A DNA stretch of 64,000 nt from Caulobacter segnis (GCF_019931575.1 NZ_CP082923.1:2852001-2916000), one strand, 5' to 3'. Positions 28,946-38,768 are shown, counted from the first letter of the stretch. A program made the numbers and translations. The notes: generated from the letters alone by a model not told the origin.

Positions 28946-29791
28946 TCACTTCAGCACGTGGAAGAAGCGGCTGGGACGCGCGTTCAGGAACCACGTCCAC
29001 GGCTTGAACAGGCTGGCCTCGGCGCTCCACGACAGCAGGATGATCTGGGCGCGGCCGACCAGGTTCTCGGCCGGAACGAAGCCGACCCCGACCTCGTCGC
29101 CAATGTACTGGTCCAGCTCGTAGTCCCACTTGCAGGCGCTCTCCTTGAACGGCGAGACGCCCGGGTCGAAGCGGCTGTCGGCCGAGTTGTCGCGATTGTC
29201 GCCCATGAAGAAGTAGCAGCCGGCGGGCACGGTATAGACGCCCGTGTTGTCGCCCCGGCTGTCCGGACCGAAGTCCTGGGTGTCGTATTGGCGGCCTTCC
29301 GGATTGGTTTCCTGGAAGCGCTGGACCTGCTGGGTGAAGCCGTAGCCGGTGTCGACCAGGGCCGGGGCCTGCTCCTTACGCGGCAAGGCCTTGCCGTTGA
29401 TGTAGACCTGACCGCCGCGAACCTGAACCTTGTCGCCCGGCAGGCCGATCAGGCGCTTGATGTAGTCGGTGCGATTGTCGCGCGGCAGCTTGAAGACGAT
29501 GATGTCGCCGCGACGAGGCTCATGGCCCAGGATCCGCCCCTTGATGATCGGTGGGCTGAACGGGATCGAGTGCTTGCTCCAGCCATAGCTGAACTTCGAC
29601 ACGATGATGTAGTCGCCCTGGTAGAGGTTCGGCTCCATCGAGGCCGACGGGATCGTGAAGGGCTGGAACAGCAGGACGCGCAGCACCAGGGCGATACCCA
29701 GGGCGTAGGCGACGGTCTTGATGATCTCGATCAACTCGGCGACGGCGCCCTTCTCTTCGGGCGGCGTGATGTCGTCGGCGGCGTCGTTCAT
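28946..29791 (-). CDS. lepB: Signal peptidase I
   Basis: Inner-membrane serine protease that removes Sec and Tat signal peptides. One N-terminal transmembrane helix (residues about 22-42, IIKTVAYALGIALVLRVLLF) is followed by the catalytic Ser51 (PSASMEP) and Lys112 (DYIKRLIGLPGD), and the late MGDNRDNSADSR box. The 281-aa length is normal for alphaproteobacteria. It lies 99 bp downstream of acpS and 9 bp upstream of rnc. Confidence 0.96.
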   Translation of the reverse strand: MNDAADDITPPEEKGAVAELIEIIKTVAYALGIALVLRVLLFQPFTIPSASMEPNLYQGDYIIVSKFSYGWSKHSIPFSPPIIKGRILGHEPRRGDIIVFKLPRDNRTDYIKRLIGLPGDKVQVRGGQVYINGKALPRKEQAPALVDTGYGFTQQVQRFQETNPEGRQYDTQDFGPDSRGDNTGVYTVPAGCYFFMGDNRDNSADSRFDPGVSPFKESACKWDYELDQYIGDEVGVGFVPAENLVGRAQIILLSWSAEASLFKPWTWFLNARPSRFFHVLK

Positions 29792-29890
29792 GCGGGCGCT
29801 GGGCTCTTCGAGAATGGATATCCGGCGAACCGGTTCGGCTTTGCTAGACGGGCTTGGCTACAGGAGCAAGTGTGGCGCGTTAGACCGGCT

Positions 29891-30313
29891 TTACGGCGAA
29901 GGTTGGACCAGCTGGCCCGCCGGTAAAGCCTCGATGATCACGAAGGCCTGCGCGTACGGGTGGTCGTCGGTCAGCGACAGGTGGATCACCGCCTCCATGC
30001 CGGGCGGGGTCATGTCCTTCAGGCGCTCCAGGGCGCCGCCGGTCAGGGCCATGGTCGGCTTGCCCGAGGGCAGGTTGACGACGCCCATGCCGGCCAAGTG
30101 CACGCCGCGCTTCAAGCCCGTGCCCAACGCCTTGGAACAGGCTTCCTTGGCGGCGAAGCGCTTGGCGTAGCTGGAGGCGCGGTCGGGTTTGCGTTCGGAC
30201 CGCCGACGCTCGATCTCGGTGAAGACCTTGTTGGTGAAGCGGTCGCCGAAGCGTTCGAGGGATTTCTCGATCCGGCGGATGTCGCACAGGTCCGAGCCGA
30301 TCCCGATGATCAC
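29891..30313 (-). CDS. acpS: Holo-[acyl-carrier-protein] synthase
   Basis: Transfers 4'-phosphopantetheine from CoA to apo-ACP. The 140-aa protein starts at GTG 30313, giving [16 protein letters not shown] with the Mg-binding Asp8, and carries [14 protein letters not shown] with Glu57. The GTG start overlaps the pdxJ stop by 4 bp (GTGA), indicating coupling. The order pdxJ-acpS-lepB-rnc is the common proteobacterial arrangement. Confidence 0.95.
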   Translation of the reverse strand: MIIGIGSDLCDIRRIEKSLERFGDRFTNKVFTEIERRRSERKPDRASSYAKRFAAKEACSKALGTGLKRGVHLAGMGVVNLPSGKPTMALTGGALERLKDMTPPGMEAVIHLSLTDDHPYAQAFVIIEALPAGQLVQPSP

Positions 30314-31065
30314 GCCGCGATCTCCAGCCTGGCCGCGTCCATCAGGGCCCGCATCCGCTGGATGGCCTGCGGCAGGCCGACGAAGATCGCCTCGCCGATC
30401 AGGAAGTGGCCGATGTTCAGCTCGGCGATCTGCGGGATGGCGGCGATCGGCTTGACCGTAGCGTAGTCGATGCCGTGGCCGGCGTGGACTTCCAGACCCA
30501 GCTCGACGGCCAGGGCCGCGCCGGCCTTCAGGCGCTCCAGGATCGCCTCGGCCCGCTCGGCATGGCCCTCGCGGGCAGCGTCGCAATAGGCGCCGGTGTG
30601 CAGCTCGATCACCTGGGCGCCGGCGGCGGCCGAGGCGCGGATCTGGGCGGGATCAGGCTCGATGAACAGCGAGACCCGGGCGCCGACGGTGCGCAGCCGG
30701 GCCGTGGCGTCGGTGATCCGGTTCAGCCCCTTGACCACGTCCAGGCCGCCCTCGGTGGTGACCTCCTCGCGGCGCTCGGGAACCAGGCAGGCGGCGTGCG
30801 GGCGCGCGCCGATCGCGATGCCGACCATCTCGTCGGTCACGGCCATCTCGAAGTTCAGCGGCTTGCCGCGCTTATGGCAGAGGTCGGTCAGGACGGCGAT
30901 GTCGGCGTCGCTGATGTGCCGGCGATCCTCGCGCAGGTGGGCGGTGATGCCGTCGGCCCCGGCGGCCAGGGCCAGCTCGGCGGCCCGGACCGGCTCGGGG
31001 TAGGAGGAACCGCGCGCGTTCCGGATCGTCGCCACGTGGTCGATGTTGACGCCCAGACGCAGCAT
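30310..31065 (-). CDS. pdxJ: Pyridoxine 5'-phosphate synthase
   Basis: Last step of DXP-dependent vitamin B6 synthesis, condensing 1-deoxyxylulose 5-phosphate with 3-amino-2-oxopropyl phosphate. The 251-aa TIM barrel shows the N-terminal [28 protein letters not shown], and [11 protein letters not shown] typical of PdxJ. It is 3 bp after pyrE and coupled to acpS. Confidence 0.97.
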   Translation of the reverse strand: MLRLGVNIDHVATIRNARGSSYPEPVRAAELALAAGADGITAHLREDRRHISDADIAVLTDLCHKRGKPLNFEMAVTDEMVGIAIGARPHAACLVPERREEVTTEGGLDVVKGLNRITDATARLRTVGARVSLFIEPDPAQIRASAAAGAQVIELHTGAYCDAAREGHAERAEAILERLKAGAALAVELGLEVHAGHGIDYATVKPIAAIPQIAELNIGHFLIGEAIFVGLPQAIQRMRALMDAARLEIAA

Positions 31066-31068
31066 GGT

Positions 31069-31653
31069 TCAGCCCTTCAGCCGGCGACTGCCGGGATCTT
31101 CGATCGGAATGGCCGCCAGTTCCGGCGGCAGGGCGTCGGCGGGATAGGCCGGCACTTCCAGGCTGGCCAGGGCGATCAGCGGCACGCCGACATCGGCCTT
31201 GCCGCCCGAGCGGTCGACGATGCAGGCGGCCGCCACGACGTCGCCGCCGGCGTCCTTGATCGCCTGGATGCACTCGCGCGACGACAGGCCCGTGGTGACG
31301 ATGTCCTCGACCATCACGACCTTCTGGCCGGGCTCGAGGTGGAAGCCGCGACGGAACTTGAAGCCGCCGCCCTCGCGCTCGACATAGATCGACGGCACGT
31401 TCAGGTGACGGGCGGTCTCGTAGCCGGGGATGATGCCGCCGACGGCCGGCGAGACGGCGACGTCGACCTGGCCGACGGTGGCGATGATCTTCTGGGCCAG
31501 GGCCTTGCACAGGCGCTCGCAGCGCTCGGGGCGCATGAACACCAGGTTCTTCTGCAGAAAGACCGGGCTGTGCAGGCCGGAGGACAGCACGAAGTGGCCT
31601 TCACGGAGAGCGCCGGCGGCGCGGAATTCATCGAGGACGTCGTCGTTGGTCAT
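31069..31653 (-). CDS. pyrE: Orotate phosphoribosyltransferase
   Basis: Forms OMP from orotate and PRPP in pyrimidine synthesis. The 194-aa protein has the PRPP-binding signature [14 protein letters not shown], and [12 protein letters not shown] near the N terminus. It is the first gene of the minus-strand pyrE-pdxJ-acpS-lepB-rnc run, divergent from the Nudix gene over 81 bp, which should contain the operon promoter. Confidence 0.96.
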   Translation of the reverse strand: MTNDDVLDEFRAAGALREGHFVLSSGLHSPVFLQKNLVFMRPERCERLCKALAQKIIATVGQVDVAVSPAVGGIIPGYETARHLNVPSIYVEREGGGFKFRRGFHLEPGQKVVMVEDIVTTGLSSRECIQAIKDAGGDVVAAACIVDRSGGKADVGVPLIALASLEVPAYPADALPPELAAIPIEDPGSRRLKG

Positions 31654-31734
31654 GAGCGACGGATATAGAAGCTGGAGGCTGAGTCTTCAAACGCCGGCTT
31701 GCCTCGCGGCGACGTTTCAGGCTCTACGCGGCGC

Positions 31735-32145
31735 ATGACCGAAGAACTCCAACGTCCCCGCATCGGCTGCGGCGCGGCCGTCCTCGACGCCCAGGGCCGC
31801 CTGCTGCTGGTCAAGCGCGTCAAGAATCCCGAGGCCGACCACTGGGGCGTGCCCGGCGGCAAGCTCGATTGGGGCGAGGCCGCCAAGACCTGCGCCGAAC
31901 GCGAGATCGAGGAGGAACTCGGCATCCGGATCACCGCCGGCCGCGTCCTGGCGGTCACCGACATGGTCGCGCCGGACTATCACTGGGTGGCGATCACCTA
32001 CCGCGTCGAGGGCTTCACCGGCGAGCCGGCGATCCAGGAAGCCCACGCCATGCACGACTGGGGCTGGTTCCCGCTGGACGCCCTGCCCTCGCCCCTGACG
32101 GCGGCGACGCGGGACGCGGTCGACGCCCTGAGCGCGACGCCCTAA
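31735..32145 (+). CDS. Nudix hydrolase
   Basis: A 136-aa Nudix-fold pyrophosphohydrolase. The Nudix box is intact (GGKLDWGEAAKTCAEREIEEELGI, residues about 41-64, given here with key residues G-x5-E-x7-REIEEELG). The ATG at 31735 gives a normal N terminus (MTEELQRPRIGCGAAVLD). The pattern resembles nucleotide-sugar or dNTP hydrolases (NudG/MutT-like), but substrate cannot be read from the sequence. Its 3' end overlaps the convergent hydrolase by 4 bp. Confidence 0.9.
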   Translation: MTEELQRPRIGCGAAVLDAQGRLLLVKRVKNPEADHWGVPGGKLDWGEAAKTCAEREIEEELGIRITAGRVLAVTDMVAPDYHWVAITYRVEGFTGEPAIQEAHAMHDWGWFPLDALPSPLTAATRDAVDALSATP

Positions 32146-33206
32146 GCCAGTTCCCGCTGGATCCGCCAGACCCGCCGTTCTGGCACGTATTCGCGATTGC
32201 CGATCTCGTCGGTATCGAGGCCGGCCAGCGTCCTGGCGATGTCCGCGCTCATCGCCGGGCTCCTGACGTAGTAGCTGTGCTCGACCTTGGGATCGGCCAC
32301 GCCGGCTACCCGGCGGCAGTCGACCATGACGACCTTCTTGGGCAGCAGGTCCACCAGTCGCGCGCCGTCCGCGCCCAACCGATCGGGGTTGGTCTTGGTC
32401 TTGTCCGAAATCCAGAGCGCCCTGTCCTTGGGATTGAAATAGACCGTCACCCGCTTGGCCAGACGGGGCAGGAGCTTGAGCTTGGTGTCGTGCTCGAACG
32501 TGTCGTCGTCCTCGTCGGGCGACGCCAGCAGGATCTGGTCGAACACCCGCACCAGGGAGTCGGGCTGCTTGGCGATCAAGGCCTGCAAGCCCTGGCGCAG
32601 AACGTAGGCGCCCATGCTGTGAGCCATCAGGTGGACGGAGCGCAGACAGTATCGCTCGCGGTCGAGCTGGTGCAGGAACTCGGTCAGCTTCAGGAACGCG
32701 CGGGCCAGGGCCGGCCCCGACGCCCGCGCGTCCTCCCGGTCGCTGTAGTAGGACATGTACGGCACCTTCTGGCCTTCCGACGGCCAGCTGAACACCACGA
32801 TGTTCAACATCTCGCCCGACGCGCCCGCGACTGCGTCGACGCGGATCTCCCGGGCCAGCTTGGCGCCGGCCTCGATCGCTTCGCCGAAGCCGACATTGAA
32901 GCCGTGGATGAAGACTAGCGCGTCCTTCTGGGCCTCGCCGCTCATCATCGCGTGGAGCGCTTCCAGAAACTTGCCGCCGCCGGTCTTGGTGATGTCCGGA
33001 TCGACCTGGGAATCCGGGTCGAGCCGCCCTTCCGGATAGACGTGGACATTGGCGGGCTTGAACGTGGTCTCGGCCTCGGCGAAGTCGACATAGCCGAATC
33101 GCAGGGCCGCCACGCCATCGGGATTGAAGTGCGGGCCGAAGTTGCGACCGCCCCCGCTGGTCTCCAGGTTCCGGTTGGTAACGAAATGCACCCGCACGCT
33201 AACCAT
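32142..33206 (-). CDS. DUF900-type alpha/beta hydrolase
   Basis: A 354-aa alpha/beta hydrolase of the DUF900 type: oxyanion strand FIHGFN, nucleophile elbow AHSMG, and a late acidic/His pair (VEHSYYVRSP). Consecutive ATGs occur at 33209 and 33206; GGGAGG is 4 nt from the second, which was chosen. No signal peptide is seen, so it is probably cytosolic, perhaps an esterase or lipase. It is monocistronic, 72 bp from the spoT stop. Confidence 0.82.
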   Translation of the reverse strand: MVSVRVHFVTNRNLETSGGGRNFGPHFNPDGVAALRFGYVDFAEAETTFKPANVHVYPEGRLDPDSQVDPDITKTGGGKFLEALHAMMSGEAQKDALVFIHGFNVGFGEAIEAGAKLAREIRVDAVAGASGEMLNIVVFSWPSEGQKVPYMSYYSDREDARASGPALARAFLKLTEFLHQLDRERYCLRSVHLMAHSMGAYVLRQGLQALIAKQPDSLVRVFDQILLASPDEDDDTFEHDTKLKLLPRLAKRVTVYFNPKDRALWISDKTKTNPDRLGADGARLVDLLPKKVVMVDCRRVAGVADPKVEHSYYVRSPAMSADIARTLAGLDTDEIGNREYVPERRVWRIQRELA

Positions 33207-33278
33207 CATCCCTCCCGACTTTCGTCGGCGAGAACGATGCATCTCTAGCGGGAATTCAGCAACTGCTCAGCCGAAGGA

Positions 33279-35489
33279 CTAGCCGCGCGTCCGATCCACG
33301 GTCTCGACCGACGGGCAGGCCCGCAGGGCGGCCGAGATGTTGGTCAGGTGCTTGGCGTCTCGCACCTCGACATCGATATCGGTGTCGAAGAAATCGCTCT
33401 GCCGATGGTGCATGCGCAGGTTGACGATGTTGCCGCCGGCCTCGCCGATGATCGTGCAGACCTGGCCCAGCACGCCCGGGGCGTTCTGGATCGTGGCGTG
33501 CAGGCGGGTCAGGGAGATGGTCGAGCGCTCAGCCTCGGGCGTCCAGTTCAGGTCCCGCCACAGCTCCTCGCGGTCCTCGAACTCGGCCAGGCGCGGGCAG
33601 TCGATCGTGTGGACGTCCAGCCCCTCCCCGTCCTCGCGCAGGATGCCGACGATGCGGTCGCCCGGCACCGGGCTGCAGCAATGGGCGAAGTGCAGCGAGA
33701 CGCCCGGGGTCAGGCCGCCGCCGCGCACATAGAGCTGCGCGGCGTCTTGGCCGCCCTCGATCTTGCGCCGCGCCGTCGCGGCCTCGCGGTCGGCGTCCTT
33801 CATGCCCGGATAGGCCGTCTCCAGCACCTGGCTGGGCGATACGCGACCTCGGCCCACGGCGTCGAACAGCGTCTCCTCGGTCTCCAGGGCGAAGCGTTCC
33901 AGGATCGGCCGCAGCGACACGTCCTTCAGCCGCTTGCCGGCGCGTTCGAAGACCTGTTCCAGCGAAGCCTTGCCCAGGCGCAGGAACTCTTCCTTCTCGG
34001 TCTGGCGGATGTGCCGGCGGATGGCGGAACGCGCCCGGCCCGTCACCGTCAGCGAGCGCCAGTCCGGCGGCACCACGGGTTTGGAGCCGCGCACCACCTC
34101 GACCACGTCGCCATTGACCAGCGGCGTGCGCAGCGGCTTCAGCTCGCCGTTGATCTTCACGCCGATGCAAGTGTCGCCCACGTCGGTGTGGACGGCGTAA
34201 GCGAAGTCCAGCGGCATCGCCCCGCGCGGCAGGCTGACCAGCTTGCCCTTGGGCGTGAAGACGAACACCTGGTCGAGGAACATCTCGAGCTTGGCGTGCT
34301 CGACCAGTTCTTCGCTGTCGCCGCCATGCTCCAGAACCTGGACCAGCTGGCGCAGGTTGGCCAGCGGATCACGACCGCCGGCGGCTTCCATGCCTTCCAG
34401 GTCGAGGCCGTATGAGGCGTCCTTGTAGCGGAAGTGGGCGGCGACGCCCTCTTCGTTGACGCGGTCCATGGCCTCGGTGCGGATCTGCATCTCGATGCGC
34501 ATGCCGCGCGGCCCCACGACCGTGGTGTGCAGCGAGCGGTAGTTGTTCCGCTTCGGCGTCGAGATGTAGTCCTTGAAGCGGTCGGGGACGCTGGACCAGG
34601 CTCGGTGCACGACGCCCAGGGCGCGGTAGCAGTCCTCTTCGCTGTCGACGATCACGCGGAACGCGTAGATGTCCGACATCTGCGAGAAGCCGATCGATTT
34701 CCGCTGCAGCTTGCGCCAGATCGAATAGGGCGACTTCTCGCGGCCGAACACGCGGGCCGGCAGGTTGGACGATTCCAGGCGCGCCGAGATTTCCTGGCTG
34801 ACCAGGGCCACCGCCCCGCCCTGCTCCTCGCGCAACGCGTCAAGGCGCCGGATGATGGCGTCGCGGGCGACCGGATTGGTATGCTGGAAGCTGAGCTCCT
34901 CCAGCTCCACACAGATGCGATGACAGCCGATGTTGCGGGCCAGCGGCGCGTAGATGTCGCGCGTCTCGCGAGCGATCCGTTCGCGCTTGGCCTGGTTCTT
35001 GATGTAATGCAGCGTCCGCATGTTGTGCAGACGGTCGGCTAGCTTGACCAGCAGGACGCGGACGTCCTTGGAGATGGCCAGAATGAACTTGCGCAGGTTC
35101 TCGGCCTGGCGGGTGTGCTCGGCCTGCAGTTCCAGCTTCGACAGCTTGGTGACGCCCTCGACCAGCTCGGCGATCTCGTCGCCGAACAGCTTGGCGATCT
35201 CTTCCTTGGTGACCGGGGTGTCCTCGATCACGTCGTGCAGAAGGGCCGTGACGATGGTCGCGGTGTCCAGCCGGTACTCGGTGAGGATGCCCGCCACCTC
35301 GATCGGGTGGGCGTAGTAGGGGTCGCCGCTAGCCCGGGTCTGCGAGCCATGCATGCGCATGGCGTAGACATAGGCGCGGTTCAGCAGCGCCTCGTCGGCC
35401 GTCGGGTCGTAGGCGTGGACCCGCTCGATCAGTTCGTATTGGCGAAGAAACTTGGGCCGCGGCTTAGGCGCGGCGGCGGCCGGAGCCAC
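33279..35489 (-). CDS. spoT: Bifunctional (p)ppGpp synthetase/hydrolase
   Basis: Makes and degrades the alarmone (p)ppGpp. The protein (736 aa from this GTG) has an intact HD hydrolase domain (HDVIEDT), a synthetase domain with RFKDYISTPK and YRSLHT, a TGS domain (VFTPKGKLVSLPRGAMPLDFAY) and a C-terminal ACT domain. Both catalytic halves look functional, as expected for the single Rel/Spo enzyme of alphaproteobacteria. The open frame continues 38 codons upstream to a CTG at 35603 that overlaps the rpoZ stop and has GGAGGA at good spacing, so the true start may be there. It is co-transcribed with rpoZ. Confidence 0.95.
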   Translation of the reverse strand: MAPAAAAPKPRPKFLRQYELIERVHAYDPTADEALLNRAYVYAMRMHGSQTRASGDPYYAHPIEVAGILTEYRLDTATIVTALLHDVIEDTPVTKEEIAKLFGDEIAELVEGVTKLSKLELQAEHTRQAENLRKFILAISKDVRVLLVKLADRLHNMRTLHYIKNQAKRERIARETRDIYAPLARNIGCHRICVELEELSFQHTNPVARDAIIRRLDALREEQGGAVALVSQEISARLESSNLPARVFGREKSPYSIWRKLQRKSIGFSQMSDIYAFRVIVDSEEDCYRALGVVHRAWSSVPDRFKDYISTPKRNNYRSLHTTVVGPRGMRIEMQIRTEAMDRVNEEGVAAHFRYKDASYGLDLEGMEAAGGRDPLANLRQLVQVLEHGGDSEELVEHAKLEMFLDQVFVFTPKGKLVSLPRGAMPLDFAYAVHTDVGDTCIGVKINGELKPLRTPLVNGDVVEVVRGSKPVVPPDWRSLTVTGRARSAIRRHIRQTEKEEFLRLGKASLEQVFERAGKRLKDVSLRPILERFALETEETLFDAVGRGRVSPSQVLETAYPGMKDADREAATARRKIEGGQDAAQLYVRGGGLTPGVSLHFAHCCSPVPGDRIVGILREDGEGLDVHTIDCPRLAEFEDREELWRDLNWTPEAERSTISLTRLHATIQNAPGVLGQVCTIIGEAGGNIVNLRMHHRQSDFFDTDIDVEVRDAKHLTNISAALRACPSVETVDRTRG

Positions 35490-35599
35490 AGACGAAGACG
35501 CGCCCGGCTCCCCTTCCTTGGACGGGGCGTCGGGCGCGCGTTCAGACGGAGCGGTCGGCGTGGCCGCTTCGAGGGTCAGAGGGTCTGCGCCTTCGGGGC

Positions 35600-35959
35600 T
35601 CAGTACCGCTCCTCCTGGCCGCCATCGCGGTCGCTCTGCAGAGCGCGGACCAGTTCCAGTTCGCTCATCTGCATGTGGCTGGGATCGGCCAGCAGGGCCA
35701 GGGTCTCGGCCTCTTCCTCGGCCTCGGTGTGCTCATCGACGCGTTGCAGCGTGCTGATGAGGTGTTCCTTCAGGGCCTCGTGGTCGATCACGTCGTCGGC
35801 GATCTCGCGCAGAGCGACGACCGGGTTCTTGTCGTTGTCGCGGTCGACCATCAGGGCCGCGCCCGCCGAAATGCCGCGCGCGCGGTGCGCCGACAGCAGA
35901 ACCAGCGAGAAGCGGTTCGGAACCTTCTCAACGCAATCTTCGACGGTGACGCGGGCCAT
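35600..35959 (-). CDS. rpoZ: RNA polymerase omega subunit
   Basis: A 119-aa omega subunit with the conserved N-terminal core [34 protein letters not shown] and an alphaproteobacterial acidic C-terminal extension ([20 protein letters not shown]). The ATG at 35959 is preceded by GAGGA; the longer open frame upstream is not needed. It directly precedes spoT, the usual rpoZ-spoT pairing. Confidence 0.95.
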   Translation of the reverse strand: MARVTVEDCVEKVPNRFSLVLLSAHRARGISAGAALMVDRDNDKNPVVALREIADDVIDHEALKEHLISTLQRVDEHTEAEEEAETLALLADPSHMQMSELELVRALQSDRDGGQEERY

Positions 35960-36041
35960 GAGTTCCTCGGGCTGCGAATTAGCAATCGCAAAATAGGCTT
36001 CCGTGCGGCGACACGCAACGCCGCGCACGATCTTCCTGCTT

Positions 36042-36072
36042 TCGCGAGCGGGCGCTTATGCCCGCTTCGCGA
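36042..36072. promoter_or_regulatory. Strong hairpin between the M13 peptidase gene and rpoZ
   Basis: TCGCGAGCGGGC (36042-36053) pairs with GCCCGC-T-TCGCGA (36060-36072), a 12-bp stem with one bulged T and a 6-nt loop. It starts 22 bp after the M13 peptidase stop on the minus strand. No T-run follows, so rho-independent termination would be weak; a 3'-end stabiliser or rpoZ leader element is also possible. Confidence 0.5.
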
Positions 36073-36094
36073 GTCAATGTCTAGGCCTGGGAGG

Positions 36095-38149
36095 TTACCA
36101 CACCTTCACCCGCTTCTCCGGCGGAAGGTACATGCTGTCGCCCGGCTTCACGTCGAAAGCAGCGTACCAGTCGTCCAGGTTCCGGACCGTGAAGGCGCGG
36201 TACTGGTCCGGGGCATGGCCGTCGGTGATCAACTGCTGACGCAGGGTCGCCGGGCGCGAATAGCCCAGCCAGCTCTGCGCATAGGCCAGGAAGAAGCGCT
36301 GGTCGCCGGTCAAACCGTCGATCACCGGCGCGGGCTTGCCGCCAAGGGAGGCGTGGTAGGCGTCCAGCGCCGCGCCCAGGCCGGCGACGTCGGCGATGTT
36401 CTCGCTGAGCGTCTGCTTGCCGTTCACGGCCAGGTCGGGGAACGGCTTGTACGCATCGAACTGGTCGGCCAGCGCCTCGCCGGCCTTCTGGAACTGCGCC
36501 AGGTCGGCCGGCGTCCACCAGTTGCGAAGGCGGCCCTGGCTGTCGAACTGCGCGCCCTGGTCGTCGAAGCTGTGGCTGATCTCGTGGCCGATCGTGGCCC
36601 CAGTCGCGCCGTAGTTGGCGGCCGCGTCGTTGGCCAGGTCGAAGTTCGGCGGGGCCAGGATCGCGGCCGGGAAGTTCAGGGCGTTCAGCATCGGCAGGTT
36701 CACGGCGTTGACCGTCTGCGGGGTCATCACCCACTCGCCGCGATCGACCGGCTTGCCCAGCTTGGCCAGGGCCGTGGCGTAGTCGAAGGCCTCCGAGCGC
36801 TGGACGTTGCCCAGGGCGTCGCCGCGCACGACCGAATAGCCCGAATAGTCCCGCCACTGGTCGGGATAGCCGACGCCAACCTTCAGGACCGCGACCTTCT
36901 TGCGGGCCTCGGCCTTTGTCGCCGGATCCATCCAGTCCAAGCCGTCGATGCGCTTCTCAAAAGCGACCTTCATGTTGTCGACCATGGCCGTCACCGCGGC
37001 CTTGGACTCCGCCGAGAAATACTTATCGGCATAGAGCTTGCCGACCGCCTCGCCCAACACGGCGTTGGTCGAGTTCACCGCCCGCTTCCAGCGCGGCGAC
37101 AGGGCCGGCACGCCCTGCAGCGACGCGTTGTAGAAGGCGAAGCGCTCATCGACGAACGCCTTGGGCAGCACGTTGGAATAGTGATCCAGCAGGTGGAAGG
37201 TCAGGTAGTCCTTCCAGGTGTCCAGCGACACGCCGGCGACCGCCTTGCCCAGGCCCGTAACCAGGGTCGGATGCCAGACGATGAAACGCGGCTGGCCAGA
37301 CAGCTTGGCGGCGGTGAAGAAGGCGCTCCAGTCCAAGCCAGGGGCCTTGGCGGCGAAGTCGGCGGGCGTCCAGCTGTTGTTCGCCTTCTGGACGTCGGCG
37401 CTGTCGGCGCGGCTTCCCGAGGCCTGGGCCAACTGGGTTTCCAGCGCCATGATCGCCTTGGCCTTGGCGGCCGCGTCGGCCACGCCGCCCAGGGTCAGGA
37501 TCTTCTCGACGTGGGCGACGTACTTGGTTCGCGCCTCGACCATCGAGGCCTTGTCCGAGAGATAGTACTCGCGGTCGGGCATGCCGAGACCGCCCTGCAG
37601 CAGGAACGGCGCGTACTTGCTGGTGTCGTCGAACGCCGGCGAGACCCACAGGCCCAGGACGTTGTCGGTGTAGAAGTCGGTGGCGTTCAGGGCGTCGACG
37701 TCGGCGCGGATATTACCGCCCAGCACGCTGGCCAGCTGCGCCTTATCCTTGATGGCGGCGATGCGGGCGAGGTTCGCCTTCAGCGGCGTCAGGCCCTTGG
37801 CCTCGATGCCGGCCTCGTCCATGTAGCTGGCGTAGTAGTCGCCGACCTTCTTGCCGTCGCCGCTTCCGCCCTTGGCGGCGTCCTGGATCAGGTCGACCGT
37901 GCGCTTGCTGGCCTCTTCCACCATCACGGCGGTCTTGCCGTAGCGGCCGCGATCGGCGGGGATCGGGTGGGCCTTGATCCATTCGTTGTTGGCGTAGGTC
38001 CAGAAGTCGTCGCCCAGCTTGATCGACTTGTCGATCGCGGTCAGGTCGACGCCGCTCTTCGCCCCGCTCTGAACTTGGGCGAAGGCGGGAGCGGCGGTCA
38101 GCAGCGCGCCAGCGGCGACGCAGGCGAGCAGCGAGCGGGTCAGGTTCAT
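36095..38149 (-). CDS. M13-family zinc metallopeptidase (neprilysin-like)
   Basis: An exported or periplasmic endopeptidase of 684 aa with signal peptide (MNLTRSLLACVAAGALLTAAPAFA). The gluzincin motif HEISH is at about residue 520 (GHEISHSFDDQGAQFD), the third zinc ligand is in ENIADVAG, and the C terminus YLPPEKRVKVW matches the family's VW ending. ATGs at 38155 and 38149 are both possible; AGGA is 8 nt from the second. It probably degrades peptides in the envelope. Confidence 0.92.
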   Translation of the reverse strand: MNLTRSLLACVAAGALLTAAPAFAQVQSGAKSGVDLTAIDKSIKLGDDFWTYANNEWIKAHPIPADRGRYGKTAVMVEEASKRTVDLIQDAAKGGSGDGKKVGDYYASYMDEAGIEAKGLTPLKANLARIAAIKDKAQLASVLGGNIRADVDALNATDFYTDNVLGLWVSPAFDDTSKYAPFLLQGGLGMPDREYYLSDKASMVEARTKYVAHVEKILTLGGVADAAAKAKAIMALETQLAQASGSRADSADVQKANNSWTPADFAAKAPGLDWSAFFTAAKLSGQPRFIVWHPTLVTGLGKAVAGVSLDTWKDYLTFHLLDHYSNVLPKAFVDERFAFYNASLQGVPALSPRWKRAVNSTNAVLGEAVGKLYADKYFSAESKAAVTAMVDNMKVAFEKRIDGLDWMDPATKAEARKKVAVLKVGVGYPDQWRDYSGYSVVRGDALGNVQRSEAFDYATALAKLGKPVDRGEWVMTPQTVNAVNLPMLNALNFPAAILAPPNFDLANDAAANYGATGATIGHEISHSFDDQGAQFDSQGRLRNWWTPADLAQFQKAGEALADQFDAYKPFPDLAVNGKQTLSENIADVAGLGAALDAYHASLGGKPAPVIDGLTGDQRFFLAYAQSWLGYSRPATLRQQLITDGHAPDQYRAFTVRNLDDWYAAFDVKPGDSMYLPPEKRVKVW

Positions 38150-38231
38150 CGGCATGGTCCTGTGAGCGTCCGGCGGACGCTTGGCGCGGAAATTTGGCCG
38201 GACTATGGGCGCCGCTCGCGCCGATCGGGGA

Positions 38232-38720
38232 TTAAACTTTGGCAATGGAGCGCGCGTCGCGCCCCACCGTGGCGTTGGCCGCCAGCCGGAAGGCCGGCTC
38301 GCCGCTGACCGGGTGGATCCAGGCCGGGGCCAGCTCGGCCAGGGGCCCCATCACGAACAGGCGCTCGTGAGCCCTTGGATGCGGCACAATGAGGTCGCCG
38401 TCCAGAACCGACCGGCCATGGGCCACGAGATCCAGGTCCAGGGTGCGCGGGGCGTTGGCTTCTCCCCTCGCCCGTCCAAAACGCGCCTCGATGCGGTGCA
38501 GGGCCGCGAGGGTCTGGGCCGGCGACAGCGCCGTGCGGACGATGGCCACGCCGTTGCGGTATTCCGGCCCCTCGGGGTCTGGCCACGCCGCCGAGCCCCA
38601 CCAGGTCGAGCGCGCGACTAGCTCCAGCCCCTCGTCCGGCAGGGCCGCCAGGGCCGCTTCCAAAAGCGCCTCGCGACTCGTATAGGCTCCGGCCAGATTG
38701 CACCCGAGCGCCACGATCAC
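38232..38720 (-). CDS. folK: 2-amino-4-hydroxy-6-hydroxymethyldihydropteridine pyrophosphokinase
   Basis: Adds pyrophosphate to the pterin in folate synthesis. The 162-aa protein has VALGCNLAGAY (family GSNLG loop, here with Cys), RARGEANAPRTLDLDLV and PHPRAHERLFVMGPL, the HPPK signature regions. The start is uncertain: GTG at 38720 gives VIVALGCN, GTG at 38714 is also possible with GAGG at 8 nt, and a TTG lies at 38732. No folP or folB is adjacent. It is divergent from the NYN gene over 48 bp. Confidence 0.9.
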   Translation of the reverse strand: MIVALGCNLAGAYTSREALLEAALAALPDEGLELVARSTWWGSAAWPDPEGPEYRNGVAIVRTALSPAQTLAALHRIEARFGRARGEANAPRTLDLDLVAHGRSVLDGDLIVPHPRAHERLFVMGPLAELAPAWIHPVSGEPAFRLAANATVGRDARSIAKV

Positions 38721-38768
38721 GGCCTCGTCCAAGTCATTTCGAGCGACCTGATTTTTCAAGGGATTACC

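Noticed and set aside
36081..36857. 258-aa minus-strand frame overlapping the M13 peptidase
   Set aside because: It is an out-of-frame reading of the peptidase gene on the same strand with no family similarity.
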